Positions 51,001 to 56,722 of a DNA stretch of 64,000 bases are shown piece after piece. The DNA comes from Branchiostoma belcheri (Eukaryota; Chordata; Leptocardii; Amphioxiformes; Branchiostomatidae): assembly GCF_001625305.1 (NCBI RefSeq), contig NW_017803927.1, positions 38,150 to 102,149 on the forward strand. Direction: 5' to 3'. The position numbers and the translations under genes are program-made. A model generated the notes under the pieces. That model was not told where the DNA came from and made no database searches. It saw only the letters and a list, made by a program, of their open reading frames with translations. Within the stretch, counting starts at the first letter, position 1. Each line of letters begins with the position of its first letter.

Positions 51001-54000
51001 CTATCCAGGCTGCCTGCCTTGGAGCAGCTGGACCTACAGAACATCTCCATGGACCCTGCAGGGTTTCATGCTGTTATACAGGCTACTGAAGAACATCCAA
51101 CATTGGAGACATTTCAGTGAGTCATGCACTGAATTTACTTTTCACTTTAAAATGTGCACATTTGGTCCTGCTTGCTGTTCATGTTAAATGTATCATTTAT
51201 AAGAAGGCACAGGTACAGTCACATACATGTAGGTGCAGTAATACATGTAGTGTGCATACCACCATGTACCATTAGCACCTTGCATGGAGGAACTATGTGT
51301 TGGACAAAGTAATAGAAGGCATCCTTCTATCTCGAAAAATTATGATTGCATCTTACAAATGTAACTTGTTTGCCTTTACACAGCTACAGTCGGCATCTTG
51401 ATCCCGAGGAAGCAAACATCACAGCCACCAGTCTAAAAATGGGTGTGTACAATATTTCAAGCTAAAGCTCCCCCTCCCATCTGTATTAAAATCACTTTTA
51501 AAATTATTTTTTTGACATTGAAGTGATGAATGGTTGAACCCTGCTAACTTTTTAGGCAACAATGCTTTGAACTGATGTTGATGGAAAATCTAAATGGTGA
51601 AAAGTATATATTGTCAAGTTTTGTCTATTGCTGTTACTAAGACTTTTCTGTGTAAAGGTGGGGCTAAATTCAACATTTCTTACTGGAAAATTAGAAAATG
51701 TTGATTATTTATTGGAACTGAACATGGTAAGGTGACCACTGTCCACATATGCATTCTTTGAAAACTATCAATTAATAGAGGTAGTAGCAGGTTATTTAAA
51801 AAAAAAATACATGCATCCTTCCAGTGTGTCTACTAGTAGCGTGCATACATTAATGCTAAGCTATTTTTTCCAGGCAATGAAAAGTATCTTTCTTTCATTG
51901 AGACCAAAGTTGGTCATATGTGGAGAGAACTGGCCTACTACCTTGACCTTGATGACCCTGACATCAGGACCATTACCAACAGAAACCGTGATGACAAGTC
52001 TCGCTGCAGGGACCTGCTGATGGAGTGGCAAAAGAGGCATGGAAGTGCTGCCACTGTGGATGTGCTGATGAGGGCTCTAATTGATGCAGGCCTACACAAC
52101 GTTGTGGATGGTCTCAAGGAGAAATACCCTGGTATGTAAATTAATTCTTTGAATTCATCATGACAATTAAGTAATTTTCCAAATTTCCTGTAATTGGGCA
52201 TGCACTTTTTAAACAGGTGCTCCATCCAAAGTCAGGGTTGCATACATTAGTTGCAATGGGTTAACTGCAATTCTGGAGAAGAGTAAATCAAATCTTCCCT
52301 GACTCTTACATTGCTGTTACATTCAATTTGCTTGTATGAGTCATAATTATTTACTTTATTTTTTCTCTGCTTTATGTAATGTAATCAATCTGTGGACAAA
52401 TCAGAACAGTCTTTTTCTCAAATTCAAGTTTCATTCTCTTCTAGCAAGGTCTCTTAAGTGATGGGTGATATCAGCATCATAATTTTATGAAGTTTTGCCA
52501 CCTAACAATAAAGGCCTGACACTTGTTGTTGACTTATCATGATGTTAAAAGGTGTGCACCTTATGTTGTCCATTATTACATGTACATTCAGAGTCATTTC
52601 TGTATCTTTTTCAATAGAGCTATCTCCAAAGCAAGAGCCACAGTCACAAGGATATGCTCAAGGTGAATTCTACTCCATATTCAAGTATTGAGTAAACATT
52701 TGAAACATTTATTAATGATTGAGATGCCAACAATTTGCTCTTGAAGGCAAATCTATATAATTAGACAAACTCTGAGTAGTATCCTTCACTATCATTCAGT
52801 ATGATCATTAAGTTTTTTCTGGTACTGTAATGATGAAATCATATTGGCATGCAAATAAGGTACACTGCATGCCATGAATGCAATACATTGTAGGTGTCAT
52901 CATGGTACTCTTTTTACCAAACTTTTGCCAAGTTTCTAAAGTCAACCCACAGCAATAAGAGTCAAACAATGAAAATAGGGCATCAGTAGAAGTTAGCTTA
53001 AAGTATTAAGCTTCCTGGAGCTTGTGTTTGGAAAATCTAAACTAAATTTACTCATACTATTAGCTAAATGAAATAAGTGTCCAGGAAGTCCAATGACAAA
53101 AAAATGGTGAGCTGATTTATATTTCTCTGCTTTTTGCTGTTTCAAGCATCTGGAACCAACCCTGTGGTGCTGTTCCTAAATGATGAGTACGGGTCTTCAA
53201 AGGTTGGTGTCTCCATTATCAACCGCCAGGAAGCCTGCTTACTAGCTTCAAAAGGAGTCAAGGTCTACAGTACAGTCTTGGATGCCACACAAGAGGACAG
53301 GGCTCAGGCAGAGGCTGATGGGGTTGAGCTGATCTTTCCAACTATGTCTAAGGAAGACAGAAGAATGCCCACCATTGATTGGCTGACATGGGATCATCAG
53401 ATTCGTTATCCCAACCTCCCCTCAGATGTAGACTTCATCGTTGGCCATGTCAACATCACAAGCCATGCAGCAAGACAGATCAAGGCACAACGTTTTCCTG
53501 ATGTCAAACTTGTCCAAGTCATTCACAAGGTCCCAGAAGTTGCAGGGTACAAGAGTGATGAGAGGGTGCTGAGCATTGAGGATGAGACTGCTGGCATTCT
53601 GGATGACCTAGAACATGCTGATGTGATGTTCTCAGTGGGCCCATACATGTATGACTACTACGCGAATCTGACAAGAGTGATGAAACCACATCATCAGTTT
53701 CTCCCAAAGCCATCTGACATCTTCAGTAATATGGAAGTGAAATATGTCCACACGGAAACAAAAGTGGTGCTGTCCGTTGGCAGGGTCAAGGGCATGAACA
53801 GGCTGAAGGACTGTGATTCTGTTGCAGAGGCCATGGGCATTGTGACAACTGCGCTCCCCCACACAAGGTGGCGAGCATGTGGTGTCAGTGCTGAGGATTT
53901 CAAAGAAAGCAAGCATATTATTCAGACCAACCTACAGAAAGGTACATTCCATTTTACCCCTCTAAGGTACACACAGGAACAGCTGAGCAGAGAAATGCAG

Positions 54001-54330
54001 CGGGCCCATGTCGTTCTGATGCCGTCTCGTGCAGAGCCCTTTGGACTTGTTGGTCTTGAAGCTATTGCTGCAGGGGTGCCTGTCCTGGTTTCCGACAAGT
54101 CTGGCCTTGCTTGGTTCTTACAGAGCCTAGGCCCTGAGTTTGACCGCCCTGTTGTAGAGATGGGACATGACAATGAGGAAGCAGCCAAAATGCTGGCCAA
54201 GCGTATCATCCAGGTTCTGACGAATGGACCCAGGGAGTTTCAAGCTGCAAGGCAGTTGAAGGAGAAACTTCTGGCCTCAAAGTACTGGGAAGAATCGCAC
54301 AGCAAGTTTCTTGAAACATTTGGCCTTTAA
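29978..54330 (+). CDS. NOD-like receptor: CARD-FN3-FN3-TRADD-N-like-NACHT-LRR-Death-glycosyltransferase
   Basis: Fourteen coding exons: 29978-30062, 37368-37418, 40236-40853, 41292-41594, 41802-42194, 43387-43512, 46489-46589, 47318-47364, 47841-47926, 48398-51116, 51384-51442, 51874-52131, 52618-52662 and 53147-54330. All have GT-AG borders and compatible phases, and total 6075 bp or 2024 residues. The start ATG is in CCACCATGT, just after a TTTTCAG acceptor, so a 5' UTR exon lies upstream. Domain order by residue: CARD about 48-133, FN3 148-250, FN3 254-352, TRADD-N-like 390-465, acidic linker to 603, NACHT 670-860 (GEAGEGKT Walker A at about 680), LRR 1185-1515, Death 1531-1615, GT4 glycosyltransferase 1631-2024 (EX7E at 1927/1935). 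No signal peptide, so cytosolic. NACHT-LRR cores sense and oligomerise; CARD, TRADD-N and Death recruit adaptors; the GT tail would transfer sugar. Function is inference; the single-gene model rests on splice phase. Confidence 0.8.
30243..30460 (-). mobile_element. Helitron-like 3' end fragment
   Basis: On the minus strand the segment ends GAGCTCGTGGAACTCTAGTT, matching GGAACTCTAGTT at 33956-33967 and GGAACTCTTGTT near 43850. ATGCAAAT(G/T)AGGTC-type blocks are shared with the family copies elsewhere. Confidence 0.45.
30660..31410. repeat. Left arm of a large inverted repeat
   Basis: The reverse complement matches 33990-34737 over about 750 bp with scattered differences. Examples are TTTTGATATGTGCTTTTGAT and CACAAGTAGCACACCA. 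The spacer between the arms is about 2.6 kb. Confidence 0.75.
32100..32560 (-). mobile_element. Non-LTR retrotransposon 3' fragment
   Basis: The minus-strand ORF piece 32559-32344 contains STRLATGGGLRLPKPRTTAM and AYRCIKSHNVLP. This is the pattern found at the C-terminus of LINE reverse transcriptase ORFs (x-TR-x-A-x-G-x-L ... T-x-x-Y-R-x-x-x-x-W/H-N-x-L-P). It is 5'-truncated and lies in the spacer of the inverted repeat. Confidence 0.6.
33300..33968 (+). mobile_element. Helitron-like family, partial copy
   Basis: Ends GAGGAACTCTAGTTTCA. The interior has GATTTGCATTATTAATC-like blocks and a start resembling GGCGTGTCTGTGTGTCTG, seen in the copy at 45480. Confidence 0.4.
33990..34737. repeat. 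Right arm of a large inverted repeat
   Basis: Inverted counterpart of 30660-31410. It ends at TTTCATAGAACTCTGAG, where similarity stops on both sides. Confidence 0.75.
35066..36944. mobile_element. Element with tandem-repeat termini and internal palindrome array
   Basis: The left end has six copies of a 16-bp unit (CCCTATGTTACGACAG). The right end has about four copies in inverted orientation (ACATAGGGCTGTCGTA). Between them are GC-richer sequence and the palindrome array at 35695-36222. No transposase. The whole looks like one non-autonomous DNA transposon; no clear target duplication was found. Confidence 0.6.
35695..36222. repeat. Array of about 12 palindromes
   Basis: The period is about 45 bp. 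Each unit is an imperfect palindrome of the form TATTGACAGGA-N-N-TCCTGTCAATA joined by short A/T-rich spacers. It can form a row of hairpins on either strand. Confidence 0.9.
37368..37418 (+). CDS. NLR-GT gene, coding exon 2
   Basis: 51 bp, phase 1-1, encoding a linker (AAAPSPQKQRDVAEGHK). The acceptor is TTAACAGCAG, so splicing at either AG is possible with a one-residue difference. It lies just before a Harbinger-like MITE. Confidence 0.6.
37447..37765. mobile_element. Harbinger-like MITE, copy in NLR intron 2
   Basis: Termini GGTCACACGAATTTAATTTC and the inverted AATTGAATTGGTGTGGCC, with TAA on both sides. It starts only 28 bases after the exon 2 donor site. Confidence 0.8.
37775..37815 (-). 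mobile_element. Helitron-like 3' terminus (family of 4737-5520)
   Basis: On the minus strand GTGAACCATATGCTGC is followed by the hairpin ATTTGCTCCAAAGCAAA and then TTTTAGTT. This is a diverged copy of the 3' end seen at 5470-5520 and 43080-43127. Confidence 0.6.
37830..39365 (-). mobile_element. Two tandem copies of a hairpin-flanked repeat family
   Basis: Both copies share CAGTTCCAG(A/T)ACAAGCTGCT, then an ACAAAAGATACAAAA block, a CAAGGTCAGCCACCA block, and a CA-rich end. Each also has several ATGCAAAT-type blocks. The second copy (about 38550-39365) runs from AGTTCGGAGATGTCATGG to CTCCATTTTTCATG. Related copies lie at 43850, 45480 and 54400. ORFs here are not genes. Confidence 0.6.
39366..39600 (-). 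mobile_element. Internal fragment of the Helitron-like family
   Basis: The reverse complement shares GCTGATTGGCTGTTGGGATT and CCAATAGGC with the interior of the copies at 4737 and 42331. Confidence 0.5.
39830..40156. mobile_element. Harbinger-like MITE, left end degraded
   Basis: The right end (ATTGGTGTGGCC then TAA) and interior match the copy at 61194-61547 closely; the left inverted terminus is not recognisable. It lies just before the CARD exon. Confidence 0.65.
40236..40853 (+). CDS. NLR-GT gene, exon 3: CARD plus first FN3
   Basis: 618 bp, phase 1-1. The first 90 residues have the CARD pattern (IEAFIRENYVILTERLKVDT, LLGYLYQEKILEKEDLEKI, ELLRQLSSDGKCKTHQLMNI). After a basic linker comes an FN3 module (LKAPKKLEAVETNHHHIRLK, then VGYLVEQSL, then YDFRVKAVYEID). 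CARDs bind CARDs of adaptors or caspases. Confidence 0.8.
41292..41594 (+). CDS. NLR-GT gene, exon 4: second FN3
   Basis: 303 bp, phase 1-1, one FN3 module (FPPRRLQVQSCNCNEVPNCV, TLRWMGPES, SYIIEKSL, YRFRVLAKNTNGKISEATEM). It is unusually Cys-rich for a cytosolic FN3. Confidence 0.75.
41802..42194 (+). CDS. NLR-GT gene, exon 5: TRADD-N-like domain
   Basis: 393 bp, phase 1-1. The core runs GSVILVFSCDDMDSLIELWE, YEQQKVHQVLQKLFVSEELR, DDLTVTIDPEDFEAGLKHLS. The strand, then helix with Y-x4-V-x2-V-L-Q, then strand order resembles the TRADD N-terminal domain (LIVQLRF ... YREGALRAALQ). This is a pattern-based assignment; structure prediction would settle it. Confidence 0.6.
42331..43127 (+). mobile_element. 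Helitron/Helentron-like element, copy 2 (NLR intron 5)
   Basis: Nearly the same as 4737-5520 throughout, with the same 5' hairpin, internal tandem duplication, and 3' hairpin plus CTAGT. The differences are few, so both copies are fairly young or recently homogenised. Confidence 0.7.
43387..43512 (+). CDS. NLR-GT gene, exon 6: linker
   Basis: 126 bp, phase 1-1, low-complexity Ser/Thr/Glu linker (GQFKTHPEQEISTLATSTSQ). Confidence 0.6.
43846..44118 (-). mobile_element. Hairpin-flanked repeat family, fragment into gap
   Basis: Starts as the reverse of ...GAGATCTCGGAACTCTTGTT and continues through CATACCTCCATGAAATATGG. It runs into a GGGA microsatellite (44053-44088) and then an N gap. Confidence 0.5.
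44089..44118. other. Assembly gap (30 N)
   Basis: Run of N after a (GGGA)n microsatellite, in the intron between NLR exons 6 and 7. The intron length is therefore uncertain. Confidence 1.
45480..46304 (+). mobile_element. Hairpin-flanked Helentron-like element, apparently complete
   Basis: The 5' end is a hairpin (ACCTCCATG-AAAA-ATGGAGGT). A GT microsatellite and AAGGTCAAGGTCAAAT blocks follow. The 3' part has CATGGAGGTATGAGATCTC (again the 5' arm motif, then a palindrome) and ends AGAATTCTTGTT. It contains several ATTATGCAAAT blocks. No protein is encoded. Confidence 0.55.
46489..46589 (+). CDS. NLR-GT gene, exon 7: acidic linker
   Basis: 101 bp, phase 1 to 0, acceptor ACACTAG, donor CTA|GTAAGT. 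Acidic and Tyr-containing (PDSGISDIWMIYEETEDLYN). Confidence 0.55.
47318..47364 (+). CDS. NLR-GT gene, exon 8: linker
   Basis: 47 bp, phase 0 to 2, acceptor TATATACAG, donor AG|GTGAGA. Encodes DTEETSTTLMDHEDP. Confidence 0.5.
47490..47725 (+). mobile_element. Diverged fragment of the hairpin-flanked repeat family
   Basis: TACCTCTGCCAGGAGGTTAT (again a short hairpin), a TTTTGTTTGTG tract, and a GAACTTCTGGCTTTGTATCT block correspond to the copy at 45480. Confidence 0.4.
47841..47926 (+). CDS. NLR-GT gene, exon 9: linker
   Basis: 86 bp, phase 2 to 1, acceptor TTATTTTCAG, donor G|GTGTGC. Encodes a His/Gly/Glu-containing linker (SKHKGQLGHGESALTRSGLE). Confidence 0.5.
48030..48262 (+). mobile_element. 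tRNA-derived SINE, copy 2
   Basis: Aligns with 9068-9290 from the tRNA-like head to the tail (ATCTTGTGCCCTTTTGAAAG, GTGAAAATGAGTGTG, AACTTGAGTGTGCCATCACC). The head is more diverged. It lies in NLR intron 9, 135 bp before the NACHT exon. Confidence 0.75.
48398..51116 (+). CDS. NLR-GT gene, exon 10: NACHT and LRR core
   Basis: A single 2719-bp exon. A pre-NACHT helix (FQEAVKKYYELKLTHFKPLI) leads to Walker A GEAGEGKTTF, Walker B VLFLLDGYDQL, sensor TSRPSAG, a winged-helix GxP-like YTPMMLMLL, and the NFSHKTFQEFLAGRYVA motif typical of NACHT proteins. About ten ribonuclease-inhibitor-type LRRs follow from about 50146 (LRALDMSDTKLT, LLEELDLSGN, LREIDISYN, LIKLDISENGIGDFGLEWLA). The exon ends CA|GTGAGT in phase 2; read-through gives Gln-stop at once. 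Confidence 0.9.
51384..51442 (+). CDS. NLR-GT gene, exon 11: LRR end/linker
   Basis: 59 bp, phase 2 to 1, acceptor TTTACACAG, donor G|GTGTGT. Encodes YSRHLDPEEANITATSLKM. Confidence 0.55.
51874..52131 (+). CDS. NLR-GT gene, exon 12: Death domain
   Basis: 258 bp, phase 1-1, one Death-fold domain (FIETKVGHMWRELAYYLDLD, DIRTITNRNRDDKSRCRDLL, MEWQKRHGSAATVDVLMRAL, IDAGLHNVVDGLKEKYP). The W-x-E-L-A-Y-x-L start and M-E-W-Q helix are hallmarks. It is likely to bind Death domains of adaptors or kinases. Confidence 0.8.
52618..52662 (+). CDS. NLR-GT gene, exon 13: linker
   Basis: 45 bp, phase 1-1, Gln/Pro/Ser linker (ELSPKQEPQSQGYAQ). Acceptor TTCAATAG, donor G|GTGAAT. Confidence 0.55.
53147..54330 (+). 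CDS. NLR-GT gene, exon 14: GT4-type glycosyltransferase
   Basis: One uninterrupted exon (1184 bp) ending in TAA. It has a two-lobed GT-B layout: an N-lobe starting VVLFLNDEYGSSKVGVSIIN, and a C-lobe starting VVLSVGRVKG. The C-lobe carries VVLMPSRAEPFGLVGLEAIA followed by AGVPVLVS, which gives the EX7E motif (Glu 1927 and 1935) of retaining family GT4. The domain is full length, about 390 residues. The donor and acceptor sugars cannot be read from sequence. Its lack of introns, unlike the rest of the gene, may reflect separate acquisition. Confidence 0.85.
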
Positions 54331-54399
54331 GTCTGCTGAATGTTAGAGTGGCAATATTCCTTCTCTGGCGGCAATTAAATTGCTTAATCATCTCGAGCA

Positions 54400-55110
54400 A
54401 GCAAACTTACATGTACCTGACAAAATCAACAACAGCAATATATAACAGTAGTATTTCCTCATAAATTATGCAAATGAGGTCCTTATTTAAATAAGTTATG
54501 TTTAATGATGTTCACCTTCACTTAACTTTCAAATGCCGAAGTATAAAATTCCAGGCAGTCAGCACAATGGAATTATTACATTTTCTCATTAATTATGCAA
54601 ATTAAGTCTTCATTTGCATAACTGATATCTGCCTGTGTTTATCTTGTTCTTAACTACATATGCAAATTACATCCATATTTGCATTGTAATATTATTATGT
54701 CAAGCATCACTTAAGCTACATGTACCTACATACCAAAAATCACGACGATCCATCAATATATTCTTGGATTATCCTCTAGTCATTTAATCATTTTTCAATA
54801 AATGCCCAGGCTACAGTTACAGAGCAAGCAGCTAGGGGGCTCAAACTGTCACTTCATCCCCAGCACAAAAGCTACATGTATCTACCATGTAAATTTTTGG
54901 TCCCTAGCATGTCTGGATCACAAGATATCAAAACCGGAAGTTCTGCTGCAGTAACATGACAAGCCACCAGGAGCTCAAAATCTGATCGTTTTGAGGTCTC
55001 ATCAAGACCTACTCAATTACCAAATGTCAACTTCCATCAAAGCTTTCTTGGGTAATCATGTTCACACACACACACACACACACACAGACCAGACAGACAC
55101 ACGAATGCCC
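54400..55110 (-). mobile_element. Repeat family copy downstream of the NLR gene
   Basis: Contains the CAGAGCAAGCAGCTAGGGGG, AAGTTCTGCTGCAGTAACAT and terminal CA microsatellite blocks of the 37830-39365 copies. The NLR transcript's end (an ATTAAA at about 54376) should lie just before it. Confidence 0.5.
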
Positions 55111-55960
55111 CAAATCATAACCTTCTTGTCAAAGGTAACAATGGTCATGGCCTTCTGCAATTGTATAAAATTATTGGTCTTCTCATACAATTGACTGCTA
55201 TTGGTTATATCAGAGAGTGTTTACATTCTGTCTGATAGATTCATGTTGTGTATAATAATATTCATTAGTGCCTTGAAGTAGAAAAAAAACAAGAAATTAT
55301 GGTTTCTAATAAACTTTGTATTAGTTTAGGCAGTATTAGCAGTTGTTCCTGACACAGAGGTGGGCAAGTAGTAAAACTGGTATCAGTAAAATTCATTTAC
55401 TCTACAACATCCTTACAATGTCAATCTATGTTCATCTGAAAGCACCTGCAGGTTGGCTATTAGAGAAAATTTTGAGAAAAACTGTAAATAAATGTATACT
55501 ACTGAACAAAGATTTATAATGTTGGCAGGTTGAATAAGCAGCATACTGTATATATATACATTGTATACATTATCAAAATAAAGTGCCAAGCAGTAATTTT
55601 GTAATCATTAGTTTACGAATGATGATTAGTGCCATGAACAGGCAATGTAACAAAAAGGAACCAGAAAAGGAAATTTTTGACACAAAGCCACAATTGTAGA
55701 AGAAAGACAGCTTTTGCAACATTTGTATTGGATATAGATGTACAATGTTACAATGTATAATATCTAAATGAACTGTATGAATCTAGAAAACGTGAAGAAT
55801 GGTTAATAGATCTGGTTAGTTGAAGATATAGGGGAAACAAGCAGGGCTCACCTTTAACAACAATTGAAAGTATTGCTAATGGCAAAATGTGGAGCAGCAT
55901 AGAAGGCAATCTATGGAGGATAGATGAATATTATGTAGTCAGACAAGTGAAATAGTAAGC
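55110..55960. other. No gene seen
   Basis: AT-rich intergenic sequence between the NLR gene and the RING gene. Confidence 0.4.
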
Positions 55961-55969
55961 TTCCAGCTT

Positions 55970-56212
55970 GCTAGCTAAGAATAGAAAAACTACAATGATC
56001 ACAGCCAGTCTCTGAGAGTTTGGCATTAGGAAGGGCTTCCAGTCAGTAAAAACTTTGCCCCAAACCCAAAAGACTTTCACAGGCTTGCTGTTGTGCACCT
56101 CAGCATGCTGAGGGGCAAAATGACAAGCCCAAACATGCACCTGTGCAAGCACGTCTATACCCCCGATTCGGGGAATCAATGGACGTAAAACTCGGATAAG
56201 AAGAAGAAGACA
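55970..56212 (+). mobile_element. RTE-like non-LTR retrotransposon 3' end
   Basis: AGGAAGGGCTTCCAGTCAGT with AAAAACTTTGCCCCAAA, and a terminus ACTCGGATAAGAAGAAGAAG, resemble the 3' ends of RTE-type LINEs or their SINEs. No coding sequence is present. Confidence 0.4.
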
Positions 56213-56555
56213 AGGTGAAACAGCCCATTATTCTAGGTGAAACTCACTTGACATGCTTCTTTAAGCACTTGCTTTTAGGTTCATTCAGCTCATCTTATGT
56301 GAACTACATGTATTACCATGAATAGAACATGCATGTCAATAGGTTCCTATGTGTATCTGTCAATTATTGGTCACTTTGAAAACCTACTAAGTCTTATAGT
56401 TCTAGTTTTCGTTTTACTTTGCCAGATACGGCACATGTATTTGCAGCAATATAAGAAATATAGCTCACTTAGATTTGTCATACATAACATACAGAATGTT
56501 TAACATATGAAGACTTTACCAAAAGTCACAAAGACTTACTATTAGAATTGTGAAG

Positions 56556-56722
56556 CTATTCAAAGACCTTGATCTTGCTCTCTATGGGTATCTTACACAC
56601 AGGACAGCCTGCTAACTGTAACAGGCATGTCTCACAGCTGTTATAGTGTCCACTGGGCTGGATCAGGTAGGACCTTCTCTTGCAAGCTTGGTGTGACACA
56701 CTGAGCACATGTAATGCTGGTT
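56556..56722 (-). CDS. RING gene, last exon, frameshifted RING finger
   Basis: In the phase set by the previous exon it reads NQHYMCSVCHTKLAREGPT and stops. The rest of the RING (YLIQPSGHYNSCETC, AGCPVCKIPI) is in another frame and ends at TAG. One base appears to be missing. The third zinc ligand expected in a P-C-G-H motif is Ser (PSGH). Pseudogene, allele or sequence error cannot be told apart here. Confidence 0.65.
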
